Source of the DNA: JAJFTV01 sp964426355
GTDB taxonomy: Bacteria > Chloroflexota > Anaerolineae > Anaerolineales > Anaerolineaceae
Direction: 5' to 3'
Assembly (NCBI GenBank): GCA_964426355.1
Contig: CAYRRA010000003.1
Span: forward strand, 1-58,892
Length of the DNA: 58,892 nt
This document shows positions 35,818 to 44,272 of the stretch, piece by piece; the stretch's first letter is position 1, and the number at the start of each line of letters is the position of its first letter. The notes beneath the pieces are model-generated. The model searched no databases. It saw only the letters and a program-made list of their open reading frames with translations, and had not been told where the DNA came from. The translations under genes were made by a program, and so were the position numbers.

Positions 35818-36198
35818 ATGTCGGCATTGCGCACCGGGGTAGACCTTGTGGAGGTGGAACGCCTCACGGAACTGCGCGATGAGATCCGCCTGAAATTTCT
35901 GACGCGCGTCTTCACCGAAGGAGAATTGGAGAGGGCAGCGGGTGCGAATGAAATCCTTGCTGAGCTTTTTGCAGCCAAAGAAGCAGTTGTGAAGGCACTT
36001 GGCTGCGGAATTGGACCGGTAAGCTGGAGGGAAATTGAGATTAATCAAACAACGGGGGGAGACCCAATGCTGAGCCTGTCCGGCGGTGCATCCCTGCTTG
36101 CAGATCAAATGGGGCTGGGTCACTGGTGTTTGAGCCTGAGCCATACAGCAGATTACGCCGTTGCCCTTGTGATAGCTTACAGCGCAGAGACAGGGTAG
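35818..36198 (+). CDS. acpS: Holo-[acyl-carrier-protein] synthase
   Basis: AcpS transfers 4'-phosphopantetheine from coenzyme A to the acyl carrier protein. The 126-aa product has the normal length and motifs: TGVDLVEVERL with a metal-binding Asp, FTEGELE and FAAKEAVVKALG, and SLSHTADYAVALV near the end. It starts 1 base after the M16 stop, so it is transcribed with that pair. Its 3' end is 20 bases from the metallophosphoesterase start. Confidence 0.93.
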   Translation: MSALRTGVDLVEVERLTELRDEIRLKFLTRVFTEGELERAAGANEILAELFAAKEAVVKALGCGIGPVSWREIEINQTTGGDPMLSLSGGASLLADQMGLGHWCLSLSHTADYAVALVIAYSAETG

Positions 36199-36218
36199 TT
36201 TGGTGGTTGAGTACGAAG

Positions 36219-36881
36219 ATGAAAATTTTATCGGTCAGTGATATTGAGGTTAGCTTTATTTATAACCCTGTCGCAGCTTTGCGTTTTCAGGATGTGGATT
36301 TGCTCATTAGCTGCGGTGACCTCTCTTATTTCTACCTGGAATATATCCTGACGATATTAAACGTGCCTGCATTTTATGTTCTGGGTAATCATGCAAAAGA
36401 GTTTGAAATCAACAGCGGCATTGAGCGCCGGCATCCCTGGGGAGCGGTAAATTTACACCGGCGCGTTATCCGCTTGCCACAAGGGTTGTTGCTAGGCGGG
36501 ATCGAAGGCAGTGTACGTTATAATCGCGGTGAACATCAATATACCCAGGCGGAAATGTGGTATATGGTTTTTTGCATGACGCCAATGCTTTTTCTGAATA
36601 AAATCAAATATGGCAGATACCTGGATATTTTTGTCACTCATGCATCTCCGTGGGGAATCCATGATAAGGAAGACCTTCCTCATCATGGCATTAAGGCGTT
36701 TCGCTGGCTTCTGAAGGTTTTCCAACCTGCAATTCATTTGCATGGACATGTACATGTCACACATCCTGAGCAGAAGACGATGACTTTTTTTGAAAATACC
36801 TATGTGCTCAACGCGTACCGGTTCCGTGAAATTGAAATTGATTTAAACGGTTTATCAGAAAGACCGATTCGATTATATTGA
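36219..36881 (+). CDS. Calcineurin-like metallophosphoesterase
   Basis: The 220-aa protein has most of the metal-binding motifs: SVSDIE at the N-terminus (usual D-x-H, here Glu in place of His), CGDLSY, LGNHAKEF, VTHASPWGIHD and HGHVHVT. It should hydrolyse a phosphoester; the substrate is not evident. I chose the ATG at 36219 because the family begins with this strand; an upstream in-frame start at 36126 would overlap acpS. It is followed 19 bases later by the ParB-like gene, a likely partner. Confidence 0.85.
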   Translation: MKILSVSDIEVSFIYNPVAALRFQDVDLLISCGDLSYFYLEYILTILNVPAFYVLGNHAKEFEINSGIERRHPWGAVNLHRRVIRLPQGLLLGGIEGSVRYNRGEHQYTQAEMWYMVFCMTPMLFLNKIKYGRYLDIFVTHASPWGIHDKEDLPHHGIKAFRWLLKVFQPAIHLHGHVHVTHPEQKTMTFFENTYVLNAYRFREIEIDLNGLSERPIRLY

Positions 36882-36900
36882 CCTGTAGGATTGTGCGAAG

Positions 36901-37824
36901 ATGGCGGATCGTTCAAAAAATTTCACCCGGGATGCAGCTTACGCTGATTTTGAGAATGCTTTTCGTAAGGGTTTTTGGCGGGCTTTGGTTGCCTGGCTTA
37001 CCATGTCAGAGAACCGCCTGTTGCCTTTCGATGAAGTGTTGCGGCGGTATGAGTTAAAAGGACAACACAGCATTGGGATGCAGGTTGTTCCGATTGAAAA
37101 GGTGGTCGGCAGCGTGGGGCGTTACCGTGATTTTGATAATATCTTTTTGCCGCGCCAGATGCGCACACGGGATCGCTGGATCAGTATTGACCAGGCACAT
37201 CTGACCGATACGCCTTTGCCTGCGGTGGAACTTTATAAGGTCGGGGATGAATTTTTCGTCAAAGATGGGAATCACCGTATTTCTGTCGCCAGGGAAAAAG
37301 GGCAGAAATTTATCGACGCATACGTGACTGAGATAAACCTGGGAAAACCAGTAAAAGACCTGGATCTAATTGCGCATATCCGTGAAAGAGAAAAAGAAGA
37401 ATTTTATCAAAAAACCAGGTTGGATAAACTCATTCCTTCTGCTGCGAATATAGAGCTGACACAGATTGGGAGTTATGCGAAGATAATTGAACACATCGAG
37501 GTGCACCGTTGGTTTATGGGGGAGAATCGCAAAAAACCAGTTTCTTGGGAAGAGGCTGTGAAAGACTGGTACCTTTATGTGTACCTGCCCCTAATTCGGG
37601 TTATCCGTGAAAACAAGGTGTTGAAAGATTTTCCTGATCGCAGAGAAGCCGATTTATACCTCTGGATTATTGAACATCTCTGGTATTTGCGCGAGGCATA
37701 TCAGCAAGAAGTCAGCCTGGAGAAAGCTGTGGAGCATTTCGCTGATGAATATTCCCAAAGACCGCTTCGCTGGATTTTAAAATTTTTCCGAAGCCTTTCT
37801 GCCACTGACACACATAAGGATTGA
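36901..37824 (+). CDS. ParB/sulfiredoxin-fold protein of unknown function
   Basis: The 307-aa protein has a ParB-N-like core (MQVVPIEKVVGSVGRYRDFD, then LPAVELYKVGDEFFVKDGNH with HRISVARE next), where DGNHR matches the ParB-fold nucleotide-binding loop. The C-terminal half is helical with many Trp and Tyr residues (YLYVYLPLIRVIRE, LYLWIIEHLWYLREAY). It resembles a family of stand-alone ParB-fold proteins, some with DUF4032-like tails, but no partition role is implied. It begins 19 bases after the metallophosphoesterase. Its 3' end is 8 bases from a convergent small gene. Confidence 0.75.
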   Translation: MADRSKNFTRDAAYADFENAFRKGFWRALVAWLTMSENRLLPFDEVLRRYELKGQHSIGMQVVPIEKVVGSVGRYRDFDNIFLPRQMRTRDRWISIDQAHLTDTPLPAVELYKVGDEFFVKDGNHRISVAREKGQKFIDAYVTEINLGKPVKDLDLIAHIREREKEEFYQKTRLDKLIPSAANIELTQIGSYAKIIEHIEVHRWFMGENRKKPVSWEEAVKDWYLYVYLPLIRVIRENKVLKDFPDRREADLYLWIIEHLWYLREAYQQEVSLEKAVEHFADEYSQRPLRWILKFFRSLSATDTHKD

Positions 37825-37832
37825 TATCTGCG

Positions 37833-38078
37833 TTACACAGCAACCATTTTTTCGTTGTTGCGAATCCCCAGCCAAAGGTGATGGGGTAATACTTTGTTTG
37901 AGGAACGAACCTCAAGACCGGACGGCTTGCTGTTTTTCTCGGTAAGCATACTGGGGTGGACAAAGCATAAATTGGGGATTTGACCGTATTTGTTCTGATA
38001 ATAGCGCACAGCTTTATTGATTTTTGCCTGCAGATCTGTTCTGGGATCGTTATCAAACCAAAGCATTCCTGTGTTCAT
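37833..38078 (-). CDS. Small unknown protein with LexA-like upstream sites
   Basis: The 81-aa protein (starting MNTGMLWFDNDPRT) has an amphipathic middle (LQAKINKAVRYYQNKYG) and a PNLCFVHPSML segment; I recognise no domain. I prefer the second ATG (38078), 7 bases after AGGAG; the ATG at 38084 is only 1 base from it. It has its own strong promoter and two GAAC-N4-GTTC-like boxes, which suggests induction by DNA damage, an inference only. It is transcribed toward the ParB-like gene. Confidence 0.75.
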   Translation of the reverse strand: MNTGMLWFDNDPRTDLQAKINKAVRYYQNKYGQIPNLCFVHPSMLTEKNSKPSGLEVRSSNKVLPHHLWLGIRNNEKMVAV

Positions 38079-38094
38079 ATCCATTCTCCTAAAA

Positions 38095-38110
38095 TAGAAT
38101 AATTGTTCTA
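38095..38110 (-). promoter_or_regulatory. Operator-like palindrome, site 2 (LexA-like)
   Basis: TAGAATAATTGTTCTA is a near-perfect palindrome containing GAAC-AATT-ATTC on the minus strand, 7 of 8 conserved bases of the GAAC-N4-GTTC box used by Gram-positive-type LexA. It overlaps the predicted transcription start. Confidence 0.5.
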
Positions 38111-38119
38111 TTTATATTT

Positions 38120-38148
38120 ATTGTACATACGTTCTAATAATTTGTCAA
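38120..38148 (-). promoter_or_regulatory. Strong promoter of the small unknown gene, with embedded LexA-like site 1
   Basis: On the minus strand a perfect TTGACA (38143-38148), a 17-base spacer and TACAAT (38120-38125). The spacer and the edge of the -10 carry GAAC-GTAT-GTAC (38123-38134), again 7 of 8 bases of the LexA-type box. The two box centres are 26 bases apart. Confidence 0.7.
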
Positions 38149-38356
38149 GGACAAAAAACCGAAAAATACGGTAAAATTTATAATGTGTAAAATCGCTTTA
38201 ATTTTCCCTTTTTGGACTATTCCTCATCTTTGTTCATGATACTTTTTTCGGTGACTTGTGATGTCTGTAACTGGAAATAAATGATTAAATCTTTATGATA
38301 AAAGAAGTGCTAAAGTTTTGTAATCGATTAAGATTTTATTGATTGGAGAGAACCGA

Positions 38357-39799
38357 ATGCAGTCAATCCCCAGCGAGTTTCTAGATATTGATCGGAAAAA
38401 GCGAACCTATTTGCCTTTTGCTGGATTGAGTTATAGATCTGCAACAGAACGCGTGTGTGATTTTAGTGAAGTAGTTTTGCCATTTGATGAAGAACGTGCC
38501 CGTTTTGAAGCTTCGCGTTGCATTCATTGCCCAGACCCGGCTCCTTGTATGCTGGCATGTCCTGTTCATAATGATATCCCTTCAGCGATGTGGTTGATTG
38601 AGCAGGGAGATTTTGAGGAAGCGCTGCGATTGTATATGAAAACCAGCTCTTTTCCCTGTGTTTGCGGCAGAGTTTGTCCGCACGAACAGCTTTGCCAGGG
38701 TTCATGTGTTTTGGGAAAAAATGACGAGCCGGTTCTCACAGGGGCACTTGAGGCTTTTGTTGCTGATTATGCTACCTGCCGTTGGCTTTCTGAAGGTGCT
38801 CCCGTCAGCACGGCTCAAAAAACAGGAAAACGAGTAGCCGTGGTTGGGGCAGGTCCAGCGGGGTTAGGCTGCGCGCACAAGTTGACCCTGTTAGGGCACA
38901 GTGTGACCGTTTTTGACGCAATGCCTTATCCTGGCGGATTATTGATGTACGGTATCCCCAATTTTAAGCTTCCACGCAATGTCGTGATTTCACAAATTAA
39001 CCGTCTGAAAGCATTGGGAATTAATTTCGTTACCAACACAAGAATCGGTAAAGATAAAACAGTGGATGAGCTCTTTGCAGAAGGATACGAGGCAGCCTTC
39101 CTGGCGGTAGGTACCTGGGTGGATGCGATGATGGAAATCCCCGGCGAGGATATCCCTGGTGTTTATCGTGGTTCCGAGTTTTTAATTTTGGCGAACACCG
39201 ACCCGGAGTATTTACCGGATGATAAAGACAAGAATTTCAAGATTGGGAAGAAGGTTGTGGTAGTTGGCGGTGGCGATACTGCTTCGGACTGCCTGCGTAC
39301 TTCGGTGCGGTTGAATACCGAGGAGGTACTATGTATATACCGGCGCACCGAAGCGGAAATGCCAGGCAGCAAAAAAGACCGGCAACTGGCGCGCGAAGAA
39401 GGCGCAAAGTATCAATTCCTCACTCAGCCGGTGCGTTTTATTGCCGGGGAAGACGGCAACCTGGCTGAAATCGAGTGCATCCAAAATCGTCTTGGTGAGC
39501 CGGATGAAAAAGGTCGCCGCCGACCGGTTGCGATTGAAGGATCGAATTTCATCATCAAGGCAGATATGGCTGTGCTGGCGGTGGGTTATTGGCCCGACAC
39601 GTTGATTGCAAAAACAACCCCAGGTCTGGAAACCAAGAAATGGGGTGAAATCATTGCCGATCCAAAAACTGGTACAACCTCGCGCCCCGGTGTGTTTGCC
39701 GGTGGTGATGCGGTTACCGGTCCTGACCTTGTAGTTACTGCGATGCGGGCAGGTCGCACGGCTGCTGAATCGATTGACCGATATTTACGAAGTAAATGA
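38357..39799 (+). CDS. gltD: NADPH-dependent glutamate synthase small-subunit-type oxidoreductase
   Basis: The 480-aa flavoprotein has an N-terminal ferredoxin-like cysteine region (SRCIHCPDPAPCMLACPVHN, then CVCGRVCP), an FAD motif VAVVGAGPAGLGCA and an NADPH motif KVVVVGGGDTASDC, then the C-terminal GGDAVTGPDLVVTAMRAGR. This is the GltD/PreT-like arrangement that feeds electrons to a partner. No gltB large subunit lies in the window, so the partner may be elsewhere, or it may be another enzyme of this family. The ATG at 38357 follows GGAG; the TTG at 38339 is less likely. The 250 bases upstream are A+T-rich. Confidence 0.85.
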   Translation: MQSIPSEFLDIDRKKRTYLPFAGLSYRSATERVCDFSEVVLPFDEERARFEASRCIHCPDPAPCMLACPVHNDIPSAMWLIEQGDFEEALRLYMKTSSFPCVCGRVCPHEQLCQGSCVLGKNDEPVLTGALEAFVADYATCRWLSEGAPVSTAQKTGKRVAVVGAGPAGLGCAHKLTLLGHSVTVFDAMPYPGGLLMYGIPNFKLPRNVVISQINRLKALGINFVTNTRIGKDKTVDELFAEGYEAAFLAVGTWVDAMMEIPGEDIPGVYRGSEFLILANTDPEYLPDDKDKNFKIGKKVVVVGGGDTASDCLRTSVRLNTEEVLCIYRRTEAEMPGSKKDRQLAREEGAKYQFLTQPVRFIAGEDGNLAEIECIQNRLGEPDEKGRRRPVAIEGSNFIIKADMAVLAVGYWPDTLIAKTTPGLETKKWGEIIADPKTGTTSRPGVFAGGDAVTGPDLVVTAMRAGRTAAESIDRYLRSK

Positions 39800-39826
39800 C
39801 AGGGGCTTAGGCTGCTGAGATTGAGG

Positions 39827-39863
39827 TCAAACCTTCATCTATGAAGGTTTGATTTTCTTTTTC
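39827..39863 (+). terminator. Intrinsic terminator of the gltD-type gene
   Basis: A perfect 12-bp stem TCAAACCTTCAT/ATGAAGGTTTGA with a tight loop is followed by TTTTCTTTTTC. Confidence 0.8.
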
Positions 39864-40058
39864 TGGGTACAGAGGGATTACTTGATAGCAATTGGTAACT
39901 CCTGGCTGGATTTGATAGAAATTGATTCGCTCTGAGCATGGCAATTTTCATTATTTTAAGGTATGCTTAATCGAGTTTATGGAGACAAACGCAGTTCCTT
40001 TTTCAGGCAACAGTATTAGACGTGCTCTCAATCTTCAACCCAACAAGAGGAGGTTAAC

Positions 40059-40616
40059 GTGATAAAAGACACGATTAAGGAAGCTGAAGCTCGTATGAAA
40101 GGCGCTCTAGATTCTTTGGAACTAGACCTGTCTGGTATCCGCACCGGGCGGGCTTCGCCTGCGTTGGTCGAGAGACTTCAGGTTGAATATTACGGCATGC
40201 CTACGCCTTTAATCCAATTGGCAACCATCAGTGTGCCCGACTCGCGCACACTATTGATCCGCCCGTTTGATGCCAGTTCATTGAAGACGATTGAACGAGC
40301 CATCCTGGCTTCGGATTTAGGGTTGAACCCCAATAATGACGGAAAATCCATCCGCCTTAATTTACCCCCCCTTACAGAAGAACGCCGGCGTGACCTGGTG
40401 AAACTGGTACATAACCGGGTAGAAGAATCTCGGGTTGCAGTGCGCAATGTACGCCGAGACCTGATTAAGGATTTGCGCGAGTTTCAAAACGAGAAATTAA
40501 TCACCGAGGATGAACAAAAGAAGGGTGAAGAAGAATTGCAGAAAATAACCGATAAGATGATTGAGTTGTTGGAGGCAATTGGGGAACGGAAAGAAAATGA
40601 GATTATGGAAGTCTAA
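40059..40616 (+). CDS. frr: Ribosome recycling factor
   Basis: RRF works with EF-G to split the ribosome after termination. The 185-aa product has family length and the features RTGRASPALVERLQVEYYG (N-terminal helix turn) and LPPLTEERRRDLVKLVHN. Start is GTG at 40059, with GAGGAGG about 6 bases upstream. In many bacteria pyrH precedes frr; here it does not, and the preceding gene is the gltD type behind a terminator. It begins an frr-uppS-cdsA-glpX cluster. Confidence 0.96.
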   Translation: MIKDTIKEAEARMKGALDSLELDLSGIRTGRASPALVERLQVEYYGMPTPLIQLATISVPDSRTLLIRPFDASSLKTIERAILASDLGLNPNNDGKSIRLNLPPLTEERRRDLVKLVHNRVEESRVAVRNVRRDLIKDLREFQNEKLITEDEQKKGEEELQKITDKMIELLEAIGERKENEIMEV

Positions 40617-40636
40617 CCGGCGGTCGGTTTAGACTT
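40612..40636 (+). other. Hairpin between frr and uppS
   Basis: GTCTAACC pairs with GGTTTAGAC (one bulge) across the frr stop codon and the short space before uppS. There is no T-run. It may tune the ratio of the two products. Confidence 0.35.
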
Positions 40637-40646
40637 GATTAAAAAT

Positions 40647-41369
40647 ATGAGTGAAGAATTCCCCCCCCTGGATCATATTCCACGTCATGTCGCGATTATT
40701 ATGGATGGGAATGGGCGTTGGGCAGCAAAGCGCAACCAACCCCGCCTGGCAGGTCATCGCGCTGGCACCGAAAATTTGCGTCGCATCATCCGCGCAAGCG
40801 TTGAGTTTGGCATCCAATATCTCACTTTATATGCGTTTTCCACTGAGAATTGGGGTCGTCCCAAAGAGGAAGTGGAAGGGCTGATGAACATTATCGGTGA
40901 GGTTATCGAACGAGAGCTGAATGAACTGAATGAAGAAGGTGTTCAGCTACGCCATCTTGGTCATTTGGATGGACTTTCGCCTGAATTGTGCAGCAAGGTA
41001 AGGGGAGCCATTGAATTAACAAAAAACAATGACCGAATTATCCTCTCGCTTGCCTTTAATTACGGGGGACGCGATGAAATTGTCTGTGCGGTGCGCGACA
41101 TTATTCGCGATCAGGTGAAGCCCGAAGACGTTAATGAAGAGCTCATCAGTCGTTATCTTTTTACATCGAGTTTACCCGACCCCGACCTGGTGATTCGTAC
41201 TTCAGGCGAGATGCGCACCAGTAATTTCCTGATTTGGCAATCCACTTATGCTGAATGGTATATGACAACAACGCTCTGGCCCGATTTTGATCGAGAAGAA
41301 TTATACAAAGCGCTTGAATCTTATAGCCGACGTGAACGACGGTTCGGACGAATAGGCGATTCTAAGTAA
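40647..41369 (+). CDS. uppS: Isoprenyl transferase (undecaprenyl diphosphate synthase)
   Basis: The cis-prenyltransferase makes the C55 lipid carrier for cell-wall sugars. The 240-aa chain has the diphosphate-binding IIMDGNGRWAAKR at the N-terminus, LTLYAFSTENWGRP, and the C-terminal VIRTSGEMRTSNFLIWQ. The family's usual RxSGExRxSNFLxWQ signature is intact. I chose the ATG at 40647; the TTG at 40635 is also possible, and neither has a strong ribosome-binding site, which fits translation coupled to frr. cdsA follows after 6 bases. Confidence 0.95.
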   Translation: MSEEFPPLDHIPRHVAIIMDGNGRWAAKRNQPRLAGHRAGTENLRRIIRASVEFGIQYLTLYAFSTENWGRPKEEVEGLMNIIGEVIERELNELNEEGVQLRHLGHLDGLSPELCSKVRGAIELTKNNDRIILSLAFNYGGRDEIVCAVRDIIRDQVKPEDVNEELISRYLFTSSLPDPDLVIRTSGEMRTSNFLIWQSTYAEWYMTTTLWPDFDREELYKALESYSRRERRFGRIGDSK

Positions 41370-41375
41370 TAGACT

Positions 41376-42191
41376 ATGCTGCGAGAACGGCTGATTGTCG
41401 TGATTGTAATGCTTCCAGTACTGGTTGCAGTGATGGTGCTGGGCGGCTATGTTTACGCGGCAGTGATTGCCCTGGCTTTGGGATTGGCAGCCTGGGAGTT
41501 CTGGCGCATGTTTACCAAAGGCGGGCACAGCCCCTCGGCGGTTGTGATGATTGGGGGAACAGTTATCCTCAGTGTTCGCAGCCTTTTAACTTTTGTTGAT
41601 TTTGAATTCCTGCTATCCATATTGGTGCTCATTGCCATGACCGTTCACTTGATTGAATATGAGCGTGGCAAAAATAGCGCAGCGATTGGCTTTTGTATTA
41701 CTCTGGCAGGGATGCTTTATTGGGGATTCATCGGTGGTTATCTTATCCAACTGCGCGAACTTCCACAGGGGTTATGGTGGTTGTTGGTGGTCTTACCCAC
41801 AGCCTGGGCAACCGATTTAGGTGGGTATATTGCCGGTCATCTTTTTGGTAAGCATCGTTTTACTGAGCGCCTCAGTCCGAAGAAAACCTGGGAAGGCTAT
41901 GTGGGAGGCGTCTTGCTGGGTGTGCTGGCGGCAGGCTTGTTCGCCTTGTTATGGCATCCCCGTGCAGAAGAAATAACTCTTGTGAAAGGCTTAATTCTGG
42001 GCGCGGCAATTTCCTTGTTGATTCCTCTGGGCGATCTGGGCGCGAGCATGTTTAAACGGGTCTTTAATTTCAAAGATTCCAGTAACCTGATACCCGGTCA
42101 TGGCGGTATTATTGACCGCATCGACACATGGGTGTGGGCTGCTTTCATCGGTTATCATCTCATTCAATTCTTGATCCCAATATCTCAATAA
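41376..42191 (+). CDS. cdsA: Phosphatidate cytidylyltransferase
   Basis: CdsA forms CDP-diacylglycerol, the precursor of phospholipids, in the membrane. The 271-aa protein has about seven hydrophobic helices, the SPKKTWEGYVGG motif and the C-terminal signature beginning GDLGASMFKR and ending PGHGGIIDRID. It is 6 bases after uppS. In the common order, dxr and rseP follow; here glpX does. Confidence 0.95.
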   Translation: MLRERLIVVIVMLPVLVAVMVLGGYVYAAVIALALGLAAWEFWRMFTKGGHSPSAVVMIGGTVILSVRSLLTFVDFEFLLSILVLIAMTVHLIEYERGKNSAAIGFCITLAGMLYWGFIGGYLIQLRELPQGLWWLLVVLPTAWATDLGGYIAGHLFGKHRFTERLSPKKTWEGYVGGVLLGVLAAGLFALLWHPRAEEITLVKGLILGAAISLLIPLGDLGASMFKRVFNFKDSSNLIPGHGGIIDRIDTWVWAAFIGYHLIQFLIPISQ

Positions 42192-42212
42192 AAAGAAGAA
42201 GTGGAGGCTTAA

Positions 42213-43244
42213 ATGAATAAAAGCGCACCGACCCGAAACCTGGCACTGGAACTGGTTAGGGTAACGGAAGCAGCTGCATTGGCTGCGGGTCGTTTTGTTG
42301 GTTTGGGGGAGAAAGAGCTGGCAGACAAGGCTGCTGTGGACGCAATGCGCCTGGTTCTCAATACTATTGAGATGGATGGCGTTGTGGTTATCGGTGAGGG
42401 GGAAAAGGACGAAGCGCCAATGCTTTACAACGGTGAACGAATTGGTACAGGGGTTATACCCATGGTGGATATTGCCGTAGACCCCATTGACGGCACACGC
42501 CCGGCGGCATTAGGGTTGCAAAATTCGATCACCACCGTAGCCCTGGCACCGCGGGGAACCATGTTTGACCCGGGTCCATTTTTATACATGGAAAAAATCG
42601 CAGTGGGTCGTGAAGCACGAGATGTGATTGATATCACGGCGCCGGTGGAGGAAAATCTCCGCAAAATCGCCAAGGCAAAAGGCGAACAGGTGAATGACCT
42701 GACCGTGGTGATCCTGGATCGCCCCAGGCATACTGAGCTCATCGCACGTGTTCGCAAGGCAGGAGCGCGCATCCGTTTGATACCGGATGGGGATGTGGCG
42801 GGAGCGATCATGACCTCCTGGCCCGATTCCGGTGTAGATGTGCTCTTGGGTATTGGCGGTACACCTGAAGGCGTCCTGGCAGCCTGTGCACTGCGCGGGA
42901 TGGGCGGAAGGATACAGGGCAAGATGGTGGCGCGCTCCGATGAAGACTTGAAGAGGGCTGCTGAGTATGGGTATAACTTTGACAAAGTTTACACCATTGA
43001 CGACCTGGTTTCTTCCGAGGATACGTTCTTTGCGGCTACCGGTTTAACCAACGGGGACCTTTTGAAAGGCGTGGATTATTTCCAGAACGGAGCCCGTACC
43101 AACAGCCTGGTGATGCGTGGTTTGACGGGCACGGTTCGCGAGATTACTGCCTTCCACCGCATCAGCAAACTGGACAGAATCAGCAACATCAGCTATACCG
43201 GTGGGTCGAACCTGAACGAAGAAGACATCCGCATCATGGATTGA
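42213..43244 (+). CDS. glpX: Class II fructose-1,6-bisphosphatase
   Basis: This 343-aa enzyme dephosphorylates fructose-1,6-bisphosphate in gluconeogenesis. Motifs typical of GlpX are GEGEKDEAPML, DPIDGTRPAALG, and IGGTPEGVLAACALRGMGG. TGGAGG precedes the ATG. It lies 21 bases after cdsA, so it may be the last gene of the frr cluster. A terminator on the opposite strand and a convergent gene follow. Confidence 0.95.
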   Translation: MNKSAPTRNLALELVRVTEAAALAAGRFVGLGEKELADKAAVDAMRLVLNTIEMDGVVVIGEGEKDEAPMLYNGERIGTGVIPMVDIAVDPIDGTRPAALGLQNSITTVALAPRGTMFDPGPFLYMEKIAVGREARDVIDITAPVEENLRKIAKAKGEQVNDLTVVILDRPRHTELIARVRKAGARIRLIPDGDVAGAIMTSWPDSGVDVLLGIGGTPEGVLAACALRGMGGRIQGKMVARSDEDLKRAAEYGYNFDKVYTIDDLVSSEDTFFAATGLTNGDLLKGVDYFQNGARTNSLVMRGLTGTVREITAFHRISKLDRISNISYTGGSNLNEEDIRIMD

Positions 43245-43365
43245 TGCCCTGATTAATGTCGACTCGAGACCGGTATTTTTCAGCCGTTCTCCCGTCCTGA
43301 TGTGGAACACCATACCATTAATGAGTGGCAGGTGGAAAAGACAGGGTGATTCTGAATTGAGGTTG

Positions 43366-43405
43366 GTTAAATAATAAAACCAGAGGGCGGTTTGTCGCCC
43401 TCTGG
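43366..43405 (-). terminator. Intrinsic terminator of the SIMPL-domain gene
   Basis: A perfect 10-bp stem CCAGAGGGCG/CGCCCTCTGG with a 6-base loop is followed on the minus strand by TTTTATTATTT. It may also stop plus-strand reading from glpX. Confidence 0.75.
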
Positions 43406-43426
43406 TAACGATTAATGAGAGACTGT

Positions 43427-44137
43427 TTATTTGATTGAAAAGCTCATGGATGCATCAACACTGATGGTCATCTGACCTGCGGCGATCGGGGCTTGCATGC
43501 CGCCGTAGCCGGAGTATGCCTTGGTGTCAAACATGGGCATTGGGCTGCTGGAGTAAACGTTGAGCGAGATGATGTCACCCAGTTTCACACCGGCTGCTTC
43601 CGCCAGTTCTTGCGCCTGCATCTTGGCGTTTTCTACTGCCAGGCGGCGGGCTTCACGATAGGCTTCGTTTTTGTCTAGCACATCGAAGGTGATTGAGTTG
43701 ATGGTGTTCGCTCCAGCTTTTACCACAGCGTCCAGCAATGTACCCAGGCTTGAGAGATCACGGACGGTGACATACACCACGTTGTCCACCGCGTACTTGG
43801 TATTGGTAACCTCACCCATTGGACCGTATTCCTGCATTGGATAAACATTGAAAGCGGTGGTTTGAACATCCATCGTGTCTACGCCTAACTCAGCCAACGC
43901 ATTGGAAATCGCTTGTGCCTGGCTGTTGTTCATTTCCAGGGCGTCTGTGACTTTTTGTGCTTCACTATGCACACCGATATTGATATACGCGATATCGGGA
44001 ACCAGCATTACCTGTCCATTCCCGTTGACCGAAATTGAGGATAGGTTTTGTTTTCCACTTTCAACACTACCTGAACAGGCGCTCAGGATCACAACGAGTG
44101 CGATGCTGGTTATAACGAAAGCAATTTTCTTATTCAT
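43427..44137 (-). CDS. SIMPL-domain (DUF541) lipoprotein
   Basis: The 236-aa protein has a signal peptide ending in a lipobox (ILSAC) and one SIMPL/DUF541 domain (ISVNGNGQVMLVPDIAYINI, VDNVVYVTVRDLSSLGTLLD, REARRLAVENAKMQAQELAE). These are periplasm- or surface-exposed proteins of poorly known function, sometimes linked to oxidative stress. GGAGG precedes the ATG at 44137. It is 135 bases downstream of the HemN-like gene on the same strand. Confidence 0.9.
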   Translation of the reverse strand: MNKKIAFVITSIALVVILSACSGSVESGKQNLSSISVNGNGQVMLVPDIAYINIGVHSEAQKVTDALEMNNSQAQAISNALAELGVDTMDVQTTAFNVYPMQEYGPMGEVTNTKYAVDNVVYVTVRDLSSLGTLLDAVVKAGANTINSITFDVLDKNEAYREARRLAVENAKMQAQELAEAAGVKLGDIISLNVYSSSPMPMFDTKAYSGYGGMQAPIAAGQMTISVDASMSFSIK

Positions 44138-44272
44138 AAGAACCTCCAATTATTTTCTCCGATTTATGATCGGTTTCAGGTTTATGACGTAGAAGACATT
44201 AGAAAAGTTCCATTTTGTCCGCAAGAAAGCAGTTTTGCAGGTGCTTTTTGTTCCTGGCATTCCCACCTTCCG

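Noticed and set aside
38100..38356. A+T-rich stretch considered as a replication origin
   Set aside because: No DnaA-box cluster and no dnaA/dnaN genes nearby; promoter sequences explain the composition.
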